NCBI GenBank assembly: GCA_026686845.1
Contig: JAIVEN010000016.1
Coordinates: forward strand, 7,891,501-7,955,500
Direction of reading: 5' to 3'
DNA: 64,000 nucleotides
Source of the DNA: Adenanthera pavonina
Lineage: Eukaryota > Streptophyta > Magnoliopsida > Fabales > Fabaceae
Each line of letters starts with the position of its first letter. The first letter of the stretch is position 1. Position numbers and translations under genes: made by a program. The notes under the pieces are model-generated. The model was not told the origin of the DNA. It saw nothing but the letters and a program-made list of their open reading frames with translations, and did not search any database. Positions 1 to 12,282 of the stretch are shown here, one piece after another.

Positions 1-3000
1 TGTATCATAATAACAAATCAAATCAAGACAAATTCAACAGTTTCTCACCCCTTCGAGTACACACTTGATATGCTAATGGCACCGCTTTCAATAGTGAGCT
101 CTTTCTCTTTCAGCTTATCACTAGCAGCAGTCACTTCTGTAGCAGAAGTCTGGGAATGCCTTAAGGGTTTATATATGGTGTTTTCAGCATCTGAGGCCAG
201 CCTGTGTGTGAGATGAGACACCAATCCACCTGGACCACCACTTTGGCCACGATTGAAGAAATTTGGCTGTATAGAGTTTGGAATCGGCATGGCCTTATTG
301 GTTATTCCAGGATGTTGATTCATTGCCTTCAATGGAGTTGCAGCACTCGTGCCAGCATCTACATTCTTAGTGCCCCCAGTAATTGTTGGGGAGATGGTAA
401 TTTTTTCCTCCTCAATCTTTGAAGGAAACAGTAATGTTGAAGAAGAACCCGACCCATCATTTATGCCACGAGATTGAACATCATAGCGTTCTGAAGGCCT
501 GTGATTGTTCCTCTGCATAAAATTGAAGATGGATAATCAGTTTTTAGGTGAAGAGGTCACAATCAAATCAATTTACTTCTTTAGTTACAAGAAGTCACAC
601 ACAAGCAACAGTTCCCACTTCAGTCACTTCTGTCTGCCTTGCTGGATCAATTCCAACAAGGAGATCAAACCAAATGATGAAGGGATGGCAAGCCTAGTGA
701 ATTACTTCCTCCGGCCCAGATATAAGATACAAATGTGGTTTGTTTGATATATTGATTTGTTTTTTTCTCTAATTTTTCCATTCATTAAATAAGTAAATAC
801 AATTAATTTTCATTAATTACATTATACAAGTTATAAACATGAAATGGGGGCATTTTTAAAAACTAATTTGAATTTCTAACAAATTTAATGATCTGTTACT
901 GTTAAATGTATTCCTTGATTCATGTAAATTAGCTATTTGTATCTTATATTTAAGGACAAAAAAAGTATTATTTTCTCCCTTTAAATTCTGTACAAATTAT
1001 AAGAGGAAGCGTAGCAGTTACCCATGGAGTCAATTTTTCTTTCTCTTGATTCCACACTTGGTATGAACCTTCGTACTTATGCACCTTCTCTTGTAAAAAC
1101 TGAATATACTCAATGACCTGCAAATAATTCAGATAAACTGTTGTTGAGCAATTAACGATTCAAATAATACGATATCCATCATATATAAATCTACCTCTAA
1201 CAAAAAAGATGCCTTGTCTCTTTTCTGGTCACTATGGGGAATAAGCTCCCTCAACATCTGGAATCTGCATTGTTAATTCAAATGCTATATTAGATTTAAG
1301 CAACAGTATCAGTCCTGTTCATGATCAATCAACAAGGCGCCCCAATGCCAAATGACTAAATAAATTCTAATATTATCTTATAAAATACTATTGTGACAGA
1401 ATAACTCAAAAGCAGTATATTAAAAATTGGACCAGACCAAACTGGATCGGCACATTTGATGGGGAATCAGTGCCTGACTGGTCCGATCCGGTCATAGATG
1501 AAAACCAAGCAATTTCAGAATTGGTACTAAACCGGTCGAATTGATACAAAACCGGTTTGAACATGTCTAACTTTTTTTTAAAGATTTTTTTTATTTTCAA
1601 AATAAAATAATATTATTTTTTATACTAAGTAACATTATTTTTTGCATAATTTTTTTTCTTTCTATACTATAATATTATATAAGTATTATTATGATACATA
1701 ATTATTAATAATAATAAATTTACATAACAAATAATATAAAAATAGAATACCAATTGACTATTTTGAATTCAAAATATAATTATAGATGAATATTAACTTG
1801 TTTAGATTTTAATATTAGATTGTAAAACTTATTAATAATATTTTTAATTTTCTATATGATATATAAAATTAAAAATTATTAAATTTATTTTTCATTTTAG
1901 ATTGAATGTTAATTTTATTATCATGAATAAATATCTTCTATATTTTTTATCTACATTATTTAAAATATATTAATTTATTTACAACCAATTTGATCATTGA
2001 ATCTTGAATTGGTGCCTAAGTCGATTCAATGGTCGATCCAACTTTTGATACCTTTCTTAGAAATTCACATTATATTGCACAATTTTCAACACCCAATAAT
2101 TTCATAGATAGGAAAACGGTAAATTTGGTAAAGGCGCACATCTGTGCAATCACTTTTCAGAGCAATATAACCGTACATTGTAAAAACATAAGATAGTTTC
2201 ATCGCATAATTGAGATTTTGAGTGCGTTGAAAGGTCCATGCGATTTCATTATTACACAAGGAAAGTTGTAACAATTCACTCAAAGGATTGATACAATGGT
2301 AGGTAGGTAATGCTTGCCTGTCGTTAATTTTGCTCCTCCTACGCTGTTCTGTTGCAGAATGCTTTGATCGTGGTGTGTTTGGCCTATGATCAGAGCTCTT
2401 CCCATCCACTTTCACTCTCAATTCCCCTGCAAATAATAACTCAATTTTGTCAATAATTAAGCCTGAGAAATGATACATCATAGAACTTAAAGAATTTTGT
2501 CAATAATTGGGTAAACCCCAACCAAAATTGATCATGAACAAGTATAGTGAACTACTACAGCCGTGGTAGCTAAGGACCAAAATCGAAGGTAAAACGGGGA
2601 AAATGTCTCAAATTTTCTTGCGTGTAAACTAAATGCACCACATCCTCAATCATAGCATAATTAGTTCTTCGAAATATACTCAAAATAAATATATATATAT
2701 ATATTCAAAATGAAGTCATTCAATATATATATATATATTATGCACGATTATTTTAAAATGGGTTAGCTAAGCTTCAGCTTTTCCCTTCATAGAAATATGT
2801 TTATGAGCAATGAGTTACCTCTTTGGGTATTCGAGGATTCTTTCTTAAAAATGAACGCTTCTTCATTGTCTAGCTCATCATCCTGAGCGCAATCCTTGGC
2901 GGATTTTATCATATCAATAAAACTCTGGTTCTTCCGCCCAGTTTTCCTGTTGAATTAATTCCCCGAAATCCAGTACAAGCGAGTAAATAACTCATTTCAA

Positions 3001-5292
3001 AAAGCAACTAGTTTGCGCATAATCAAAGAGCAAGAAACACACAGAGAGAATCCGACTTACTGAGAGGAGGTGACAGAATTGAAGCTATTCTGATTATTCT
3101 TAACAAACGACTGAGATGCTCTCTCTGTCAGCGTCCACTGCCCTGGCTTTGCCGCACTCTCTGGCGGAAGAAAGCAGCAAACTCTTAGAACCATTGTGGA
3201 CAGTATGGTATGGAATCATTAATAGAGAGGTATCATTCACTCCATGACTAAAACTGAGAATTCGAGATTGTCCCATTATGATTACAATTAGTATACACAA
3301 TTTATCTTTCTGGTTCATGCACATGCAGATGGTAATTATGAAAGAAACAAATACAGACACACTCATGGAGGGGGCAAAAAAAAAAAAAAAAAGTTGCTCG
3401 CTACATTTATTGCAAGGTGCATGCATTTACAAAATAAACTAACTTATAGTTTTACCTGCTACGATGGGTTTCTCGCCCACGTCATTCTCCTTCCCTGTCT
3501 TTCCCTTCTTAACCGCAGACTCCTCCCACAAAGTAAAACCACTTCCAGTATAAGAACTGCAGTTGGAGTTCTCCTCGTTCCTATCCGTACTGGGTTCACA
3601 AGGAGACACTGAGAAAAGGGTTGCCTCCGGCTTTGGAACCCTGTGATTACTAAAATAGGAGATGTGGCTAATACTGTAAGTCCCAATGCCTCCAGGTAGG
3701 ATGTTCTCAACACATGGTGGTGGTGACTTTTGAACCACGGATGATATCTCATCTGATGCTTCTTCCTTCGCATTTGCTTTCCTCTCTACCCGTTCTAGTG
3801 GCTGCAAGAAATCATGCGTTTTCGGGTAACTTCCTGTTCACACACGAGGAAGGCCACAGATGCTGCTCAGATTTAATCATACGTACCACCAGGAAAAAAA
3901 AATAAAGAGGAAGAAGAAGAACGTGAATGAAAGCAAAAGCTAAACTGTGAGGATTGGAAGAACGCCTGATACATCATTTTCATTTCTAGCAGGACCACAA
4001 CGAGGTCGTTTCTTTCTTTGTTATTAATTTATTACAACATTAAAAGATCCGTATTGAGAGCAGGAACCAACGACCGGTTACTAAATTCTGCAACTGTTAA
4101 ATTAGCGTTCAGTATTTTTCAAACAATATCACGATGGCACAGTATATCATCGAACAAGATAAACAAACATTAAATTCTTCAGTCTTTCAGGATAAACAAG
4201 TAGTACATGACTCCAAGATTAGAATGTATAGTGAATATTCCCATTATGATCCGAGATCCAACTTACTTCTATTGAAAATGATCTCGTAAGTCCCACATTA
4301 TCAAATTTTTCGATAATATACTAAACAAGAACTAGAAAAGGTCCATAAATGCCGAGTTTGTAGAAAAAGCAGAACCCAGCTTTGGAAAGACATTGAAGGC
4401 TGAGCCAAAACCAAAAACTATCCATTTCAGCCGAAAAAGACAAACCTTTCACTTTGAGAAAAAAGATGAAAAAAATAATAATAATGAGACGCCGAAATGA
4501 AAGACATACATATCCAAAATTCCAAATCTTTCACTTTCATTTTCATTCCCTTCGCGGTGATGGTGAAACATTTGGGGGCTGTAATTTCAAGAATGGAGAG
4601 AAAAAGGCGTACACAGGTATGCCATTTCCTTCTTCCCTGCATAAGGCCTGACGGGAGACGTCAAATCATCCGCTAAGTCCAAGTTCAAATCGGCCCCTAC
4701 CATCACCAAGTCCCACCAGTAATCCGACGGTGCTAAATACTTGGTGATTGCTACTTTTCAATTTGATGTGAAAGCCTCACGAAGAAACTACTATATCAAA
4801 ACATAATAAAAATTTCTTTTCTCTTGAAAAAAAAAAGTGGCCCAGTAGCTTCATGGCCCAGATCCATGATTCAACCGCAGTCACGTGCACGAACAACAAC
4901 CGTGATGGATAATTACTAAAATTCTTTATTATTTATTTCTTTTTAGGATGGTGCATGCAAGAACAAACAATAACTCTTGGAAGGAAAAATCAGATTCACA
5001 GTAAACATATATTTGATAATTATACTAAAACTCTTGATATTAGGGGGTTAACGGGAAAAAAGGAATACCTTGAGAAGGTGGCCTCGGATCTTGTTGGGCA
5101 GTTGAATGACTGTACAGTGACAGAAAGTCATGCGTCGGTTTTCTGGCTGCTGCGCAGGACAAAAAAAATTTGAAAATCTCACTTCAGAAAAATTCAAAGA
5201 GGGTATAAAGAAGAAGAATAGCGATTCCAGTTCCAGTTCCAGTTCCAGGAACTACCTTCGGTTCCAAAGGGACGCGCTTGAGGGAGCTCCAT
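1..5292 (-). CDS. BIM1: BIM1-like bHLH transcription factor, nine exons visible, 3' end off the left edge
   Basis: Nuclear basic helix-loop-helix factor; in Arabidopsis BIM1 partners BES1 in brassinosteroid-responsive transcription. I place exons at 5256-5292, 5069-5146, 3456-3833, 3061-3160, 2819-2946, 2318-2426, 1195-1264, 1022-1117 and 49-512; all phases agree, giving about 486 codons before the edge. The N-terminus (MELPQARPFGTE, then KPTHDFLSLYSHS and KTHDFLQPLER) and the motif GGIGTY are BIM1 hallmarks. The basic region is near residues 262-277 (KHSATEQRRRSKINDR) with H263, E267 and R271, the G-box-binding triad; helix-loop-helix follows to about 315. The last visible exon ends ISISSVYSKG, close to the conserved BIM1 C-terminal segment, then a GTGAGA donor. 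Oddities: a GC donor after exon 6 and a tandem CAGCAG acceptor at exon 2. The start ATG (5290-5292) matches the family N-terminus. Family assignment is very firm; function is inferred from the family. Confidence 0.93.
1432..2045. repeat. AT-rich dispersed repeat, copy A, inside a BIM1 intron
   Basis: An AT-rich block with a GC-richer edge containing repeated GGTC/CCGGTT words sits in the intron between exons 6 and 7. Long stretches match 9597-10205 in the same orientation, for example around TACATAATTATTAATAATAA. The ends are loosely inverted (TTGGACCAGACCA at the left against TTGGATCGACCAT on the opposite strand at the right), which suggests a non-autonomous DNA transposon, perhaps hAT-like. 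There is no coding capacity. Confidence 0.65.
5205..5250. repeat. Short TTCCAG hexamer repeat in BIM1 intron 1
   Basis: Four near-perfect copies of TTCCAG (plus strand) lie immediately downstream of the exon 1 donor. It is a simple repeat, noted only because it abuts a splice site. Confidence 0.7.
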
Positions 5293-6267
5293 GCATCCAA
5301 ATCTGTTTTGAAACCTTTCGTTCCCGGTGATTCAATGGAATTTTCAAGTCTTTATGTTTCAGAAGCTGAATTTTCACACAATTCAGTTAAGCTTGAACTA
5401 AATTCTCTGAAATTAGAAAGCGACGCGTGATTGAGAACTTGAAGCTCTGATCGATATGAAACTGGTGAGTCTCAGATCCGAAATCCACAGAAAATTTTTT
5501 CTTTTTCCTTTTTTTTTCAATCTTTTTTGTGTTCGTCTTGTCTTGATAATTACGCACCCCAGACTGAAGATCAGATACGCATTCCGTTTCTCATACTCTA
5601 AATGTCTGCCTATCCGTCAGCTGTTCATAAGGAAAGGATCGTGTCCAGGACACAACCAGAAAAATCATCCATACCCAGAGATTTCCCAGAATCTGAAAAG
5701 TCAGAATTACACATAATTAGAATTCCAGAAATTTCACATCTTCGTTCTGATCATTTGCAGTAGAAAACTCACAGTAGCATAATTCAGCTTCTGAAACGGA
5801 AAAAAGAAACCAATGAAACAAATTAACTACCCAGAAGCAACAATTAACAGAAAGTTCGGGAATTTAGCACCATAACGAACAGGGAAAAAAATAAAAAGAC
5901 AAAGGATCCAAAGGACGAAATTGAAGCATTCGAATTTCATGAACAAGCATTCTTTATTCATATATACAGGGGTTAGAAAGGGCAAAAAAAAAGCTGACAA
6001 AGCGAATAGCAGTAGCTAGTGAGAAGGCTTACTTGAAGCTAGCATGAATTGGAAGACATAAACTGGAGTGGGCAGTGAAATGGAAGCGCAGGAGAATTAA
6101 GGAAGAAGAACGAAAAATATCAGTTTACTTTTAAAAAAAGAAACCAATCAATTTGTCACTTTCTGTTTTGGAATCGTTTGATCTGTGAAGAGGGTGGCCT
6201 CAGGTCGGACTCTGTTCTCTCTCTCTCTCCCCTCTCCTTTTTCTGTGCGTCTGTTGGGGTGAAAGAT

Positions 6268-6276
6268 CTTTATATA
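6268..6276 (-). promoter_or_regulatory. Probable TATA box of the BIM1-like gene
   Basis: On the minus strand the sequence reads TATATAAAG, followed about 30 bases downstream by a pyrimidine/GA-rich start region (about 6200-6245). A candidate 5'-leader intron runs from a GTAAGC donor near 6031 to a TTTCAG acceptor near 5410, so the ATG at 5292 would lie in the second exon. This is inference from signal position; no transcript evidence is available. Confidence 0.5.
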
Positions 6277-6525
6277 GAAGGGATTTCTTGCATTCAGTGT
6301 TATGGCTTTCAACTCCTCCATCTCCGTGAAGTTAAACTCCGTTTAGAGACGTCGTTGCGGCGGCTAACGCCGTTTTGTGAAGTAAAAAATAAACGGTTTA
6401 TTCTAATGCTACACGTTGCCGTATACTCTAATGCTGTCATACATTAATGTTCAGTGACAAGTGATGTTTATGTTTCGGCAATCCCCATAATATTTTGGGC
6501 AAAATAAAAAAAAATTCCCATAATA

Positions 6526-6961
6526 CTCCCTCGGGTCCAAGGCATTTTATACTAATGTATTTCAATTTTCAGTGTATTTTTAAGTACCACATATATATTA
6601 ATATAATGATTAGTAATCAAAATTTTTTTTATTATTTTTTAAATTATTCTTATTTAATAATATTTTTTACATTAATAAATTACATCCATTCTTTCCTTTA
6701 TTCTTTTTTCTGAATTCCTATGAGTTATTAGTAATTGTGAAAAGTGAATCTTTTGAGAAAAATTCTCCTTCATTCATATGATTTAACCAAACTATTAAAG
6801 AATTTTTATTAAATGCATTAGTAACCATAGAATATATAAGTTTACTTATTAGGAACAATAGTGGAAAGATAATAAAAAAACACAATATAATTCACGTAAT
6901 GCACTATATTTTAAAACATGAATTTCTCATAATAGTGCACTGTATAGCGTAACGGAGAGAG
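6526..6961. mobile_element. Stowaway-like MITE upstream of BIM1
   Basis: The block begins CTCCCTCGGGTC and ends with the rough inverted complement (CTCTCTCCGTTA on the minus strand), flanked by TA at 6524-6525 and 6962-6963. CTCCCTC ends with a TA target duplication are the Stowaway (Tc1/mariner) pattern. The interior is AT-rich and non-coding. Confidence 0.55.
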
Positions 6962-6963
6962 TA

Positions 6964-8300
6964 TATATTAAGAAAGTTATATTTTTATCTAAAATATCTT
7001 ATTAAATATATAATTCTATTATTATTATATAATTATAAATAAGAAGTATGAAATAATTAAATATATGAATAAATTGAAAAGAAAAATATCTAATATTTTA
7101 TATTTTGAATACAAAAATTATCATATAAAATGTTGTAGTAGATGTTTTATGTTTTTCTCCCATCTGCACCCTAATCTAGTCTTTTTTTTGTCCGGGATCT
7201 ATTAAGGTAACATGACACGTTGAAAGAAGGCTCCATCCTGCATTTTCACATCAAAATTACTAATGTTAAAAAATAAGAAAAACTGTAGCCCAACCAGAAA
7301 TGAAAAATTATTTTCATGAGATGAAATAAGTAAGAATGAAATTTCCAACACATTAAAACAAAAATGGGAAAAAAAACTTTAATTTATTCGTAAATAATTA
7401 TAAAACCTTTTAAATTAGAAAAAATCTCTTAGTTTTCATATTTTAAAAAGTAGGTCCTTTTGTTTATTTCAATAATAATATCATTAGCTTACATATCATT
7501 TTATTTTTATTTTTTTGTAACTGATGTAACAAATTCTTAATTGTGATTTACGTTAGCATATTTAATTTAGAGTACTATGAAAAAATTTAAAATGACTCAT
7601 GAAATTACGATGTCAAGTCAACGTGACACAAAGAAAATCATATCGCAAAGTGTGAATTGTATTTTTTATTTTTTTTGTAAAGGAGTAATTCTTTAAATTC
7701 CATAATATTCTGGTGCAACAAAAGGTCACCACGAATGCCATAGTTAAAGAACCAACAATATGTTAGAAAAATAATTTGTGGATTTACTGTTACAATTTAA
7801 AATTGAAAGGAGAAAAGGTTAAAAAAAAAAAGGAGTGGTAATTTTAGATGGTACAATACAGTGATGGGGGAGGAAAAGGACGGATCCACGTCTTTTTCAT
7901 TTATCTTTTTAAAAATCAAACCATAATTTTTAAATATGATTTTCTAAAAAAATATATTTGATTAAATATAAATTATTTTTTTAAAAAATAAAAAATATGT
8001 TAAACTATGATTTAAAAAAATGAGAAAAATAGTTGCTTTTCTATTAGTAAAATCATGATTTAAAAAAAAAAAGAGAATATTGACTTTATATTATATATTT
8101 AGAAATATTTATAATTTTTATTATTTAAATATATTTTTGGTCAAATTATAATTTTATAACAATAATATTTAAACATAATAACTTATAAAAATTTTAATTT
8201 TTTTATTACAAAAATTTATTTTTATTAAATTTTATTTTTTATAAATTTTATTTATTTTAATTTATTTTTATATAATTGAAAACCAAAGGATCCGTTGATG
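6964..8300. other. Gene-free AT-rich intergenic DNA
   Basis: I see no coding region here, only A/T homopolymer runs and diffuse AT-rich sequence. Any short reading frames are chance openings. Confidence 0.7.
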
Positions 8301-8329
8301 ATGGGAACGGTGGTTTCACTCGCCGATAG

Positions 8330-8740
8330 TTTTGTGTTGTATTTGTAAAATGAGATGAGAGAGAAGGGGGGGGGGTTGTGTGTGAGTGTCACGTGAGGGT
8401 GAGAAGAGGGATCCCGTTGACTCTGAAACAGTAGGTATTGACGACAAATTACCAGCCCATAAATAACAATGCTCTCATGATTACTGCGCACTTCCCGAGC
8501 TTATAAACTCTAATTAACCATTCTTCTCTTTTTCTTCTTCTTACTATTATTATTATTATTATCACCATCATCATTCTAATTTCTATGCTAATTTCCAATA
8601 TTTCCCCCAGAGATTATAATAGCAGAGAAGGACAGGAGGCATCACCCAGGAAGTTGTTTCGGGGCACGGTAGGAAAGGGGACGTCACGTGATGCTCCACA
8701 TCCTCTCTCGAGTGCTCAGATTCGTTACACTTTTTAAAAA
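8330..8740. promoter_or_regulatory. G-box island 1 (two CACGTG)
   Basis: This GC-richer stretch within AT-rich DNA contains CACGTG at 8390-8395 and 8685-8690, the second in the context GACGTCACGTG (a G-box overlapping a TGACG/ACGT core). A TTA microsatellite lies at about 8545-8562. It looks like a distal regulatory or conserved non-coding element upstream of the BIM1-like gene; no reading frame is convincing. Confidence 0.45.
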
Positions 8741-8999
8741 CAACGGTTAATCATGCATAATTAATTAAAGAGTCTATAAACACACTAAAAAAAAAGAAAG
8801 AAAATTTCAAGAGTATAGAGTTAATCTTGAGAGATGACTTTTAATATTCGAAACTCTTAGTTCTTTATTTTTTTTTAAAGGATGTATGTGATAATATTAT
8901 AGAAGACTGAGAATATGATGAGAGGCAGAGATGCAAAGTCCAGGGTTCAATTTTTCATTCATAACTAAAAATTACTAACATACAAAAAATTTTTGTTTT

Positions 9000-9420
9000 T
9001 TTGTTTTGGGGGAAGGGGGGGTGGGAGAAGAGAGAATAAGAAGGAATTCAGAAATTGGGGCGACCATTGCAGGGAGAGTAGAATTAGAATGTAGAGGGAA
9101 GTAACGCCAACAGATGGCATGGAATAAGTGAGGAGGCATGTGAAGTGAGTTTTGAATAAACTAAGGCGTGTGTTTGTGTGTCTGGGGGACGCAGCTTCCT
9201 GCGCCCTTCTTTTGGTTGTGTTATTCGTAATATTTGGTGATGATTGCCAACACCCTTTTTTTCAGATATTATATTAAACGGATGAGTTTATTTATTTATA
9301 ACACCTTCATGGAGGAATGAATATTTCTTTATTTCCCCGACAATCATGGCGACCATTCTCCCTATTGCGACAGCTTGGAGTGACGATATATATATATATA
9401 TATCTTCCACTCTTTTTTCC
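9000..9420. other. GC-richer non-coding island without G-box
   Basis: A purine-rich segment (9000-9200) with no convincing ORF, followed by a TA microsatellite (about 9388-9403) and a CT-rich tract. It could be further regulatory DNA or a decayed MITE; I cannot tell which. Confidence 0.3.
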
Positions 9421-9596
9421 TTTCCATTCTGCTTCTTCTTTCTCAATATACCTACATATATTTATATTCCATTGCATTTCTCTTTACCCATTCTGATCTG
9501 ATTTAGTTTATTCATATGGTTTTCCTTTTAATTACAATAATAATAATTGTATAAAAATTTAACTTGTGCATCTTCCATCTCCACCCATGAAGAAAA

Positions 9597-10205
9597 AATC
9601 AGATCGGGCTGGCCGGTTTGAACCATCCGACCGAAAACCAGCCCCTGGTCTAGTCCGGACATAGATACAGATCGAAGGTTTTCATAACCGATGTGAATTA
9701 GTCGAATCGGTAAAAAAATCTGTACAAAATTGGGTAGAACCGATTTGGACTTTTTTTTTTAATATTTTTTAAAAATAAAATAATATTATTTTTAGTACTA
9801 AGTAGCATTATTTTTAATATAAATTTTTTTATTTTTATATTACAATATATTATAAGTATTATTATGATACATAATTATTAATAATAATAAATTTACTTAG
9901 CAAATAATATAAAAATAGAATATCAATTAACTATTTTGAATTCAAAATGTAATTATAGATAAATATTAACTTGTTTAGATTTTAATATAAGATTGTAAAA
10001 CTTATTAATAGTATTTTTAATTTTTTATATATTATTAAATTTATTTTTTACCCTAAAATAAATATTAATTTTATGATTATAAATAAATATTTTTATATTT
10101 TTTATTTATATTATTAAAAATATATTAATTTATTTAGAATCAATTTGACTCTAATTAAATTCTGATTCAATCAACCACCGAATCTTGAATAGTTATCCCA
10201 TTTAA
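9597..10205. repeat. AT-rich dispersed repeat, copy B
   Basis: Direct-orientation relative of 1432-2045, sharing long AT-rich stretches and a CCGGTT/GGTC-rich left edge. Many small indels separate the copies, so the family is not recent. It is non-coding. Confidence 0.65.
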
Positions 10206-10929
10206 TTTAATAACGGTTCCAATTTCTAATGCTTTGTTCACCGCACATCACCCCATCCTTTTGCCGTCCCACATTAGCCACACCGCACACCCTACTTTCT
10301 TTCTTTTTCCCTTCTACAAAAAAATCAAAAAATAAATAGAGTGCTAGTTTGTTTTCGTCTCCCATACCTAATTCACTCCTCTTTTTTTGGTTTTCTCTAA
10401 AAGATTTAAAAAAAAAAAACAGAGAAGAATTGTATGCGGGGGAGAACACGAGAGGAGAGGGAGATAGAAGAAATGAACAGGGAGAACTGTACTTGGCAGA
10501 TATCAGGACAATAGACAAAAGCTTAGCCCTACATCTATAGTACCTTGTCGCCACTTGTTGGGACCTCTTTCGATACTGTCTTATCATCATCACCCCCCAC
10601 CCAAAAAAAAAACTTTAATATTCAATTTCTAAACAAAATTCAAATATTTAATAATTTAAACTATTAAAAAAAAAGAAAATTAAAGTATGAACGGAATATA
10701 CAAATGAAGAAAAATCCTGGCGTTACCGCTGTTGGCGTTTGAGTAAAAAATGCGAGTGAATACAATAGTAAAATGAAACAATGCAATGGAGGGGACTAAA
10801 CAATATGAATGATTACCTAGCTTATGCCTCTCTCAATTTTATTGGCTAAAGGTCGCTTATAGAAAAGGACAATATAATAAATTCGAATTACAAAACAGAA
10901 ACACACACCAACAAAACAAAAGAACAAAA

Positions 10930-11115
10930 AAAATGAGATCCAACGTGGAGAAGCGATCAACCGTCATTTTCGTGCCTGTCGTTACACATCTCTATGGTTG
11001 TGGCTGGGGCCACGTGAGTTGATCCCCCCAACTCACGTGCACTTAAACTATACCACTTGCTGTTCAACAACACCACTTTGGACGATCCACTCTTGGCCCC
11101 CCCCCCCCCCGGGGA
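10930..11115. promoter_or_regulatory. G-box island 2 with paired G-boxes in an inverted repeat
   Basis: Two CACGTG motifs (11011-11016 and 11034-11039) form the ends of a perfect 11-bp inverted repeat, CACGTGAGTTG / CAACTCACGTG, with a 7-base spacer. A 14-C tract followed by GGGG lies at 11097-11114. It sits about 5 kb upstream of the BIM1-like promoter and has no reading frame. Confidence 0.5.
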
Positions 11116-12037
11116 CCAAACTTTAATCTCTATTTTCTAACATCAAATTATAAATTAAACTAGTTATTTATTTGCTTTCACCTTTTCATTGTTGAAACCA
11201 GATCCATATATCCTGGGTGTCCAGGGGAACAAAGTTAAAACGCCACCTTTTCTTTTCATTTTTTTTGTTTTTCAAAACCTTACGTTAAAAATAACATATT
11301 CACACACACACACACACCACCTTTCCAATGGTATATCTGGAGCTTGTGTAGTCTAAAGATTCCTGACAAATCCAATTTGAAACTAATAGCTTGCTTCTCT
11401 TACAACTCTTGAAGATGGATTGGAATCAAATAAATGTCTCTTTTCAATTTTCTCACGATAGTAGATGTATGTTTTCTCAATAGTTTATGGTTAAACTCTG
11501 TCATACTAAGGCAATAGTTGTGCTGATTTTCTTGTTAACCATGCCTTTTATTTTCATCTCGCACACCATCTGCTTATCAGCCCTCTCCAGGTGCTCTCTG
11601 CAGCAGCTAGAGAAGATGTTATGGGAGTTGTGCTTCCTAAATTAAGCACACCTTTTCGTGTGTGTTTTATTTTAATTTCCTTTCGTAACAAAAAAAAAAG
11701 GTATATATAAAGTTTTAAATAAAGTTTTTTAACCAAACAATAGTTGTTGAATTATTGCTCATAAATATAAGGGGTGGTTATACTTGAGTGGGAGTTATTA
11801 AATTACAAATTAACTATATTTCTTTCTTCTTATACCAAATTTAAGATGTATACTTTCAAGAGAGATTTAAAAAAAAAATACACTTTATATACCCTTTATA
11901 TGCACTCTAACTCTTCATTTATCATTTCTTTAGTCTACAAGATTTAAATTAGACTGATAAAAGTAAGAAATATATATATGTGTGTGTGTGTAGAATATGT
12001 GCTTCATAAACACCTATGTTAATAAGGCATAGATATA

Positions 12038-12265
12038 CCAATCGGTGCCTGGTCAAGTGGTCACAGACTTGATCAGCATTTCTCATGATCGAGGTTTCAA
12101 TTCCTGAATAATGTAATAGCGTAAAAAATGAGCCTTTAAAAAGGGTGAGGATTTCCCATATGTACCATCGCCACCACAAGATCCAGTAAAATGGGGTCCG
12201 GATTAGTCTGAAGATAGACAATAAATCTAGGTTACTCCAGGATACCGGGCACAATAGCAAAAAAA
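12038..12265 (+). mobile_element. tRNA-derived SINE with a 17-bp target duplication
   Basis: The head carries an A-box-like TGGTCAAGTGG and a B-box-like GAGGTTTCAATTCC, the split internal RNA polymerase III promoter. A non-tRNA body follows and the element ends in a short A run. The flanks repeat AATAAGGCATAGATATA (12021-12037) and AATAAGGCATAAATATA (12266-12282), one mismatch in 17, as expected of LINE-mediated insertion. The unit is about 228 bp, typical for a plant SINE. I cannot assign a named family. Confidence 0.85.
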
Positions 12266-12282
12266 AATAAGGCATAAATATA

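Noticed and set aside
3100..3426. 108-codon minus-strand opening
   Set aside because: It runs across a BIM1 exon boundary in the wrong frame; the real exon is 3061-3160.
8930..8990. tRNA-like word (GTCCAGGGTTCAAT) suggesting a second SINE
   Set aside because: Only a B-box-like word; no A box, tail or target duplication.
10207..10593. 128-codon minus-strand opening next to repeat copy B
   Set aside because: Includes homopolymer-driven Phe/Lys runs and repeat-edge sequence; no recognisable domain.
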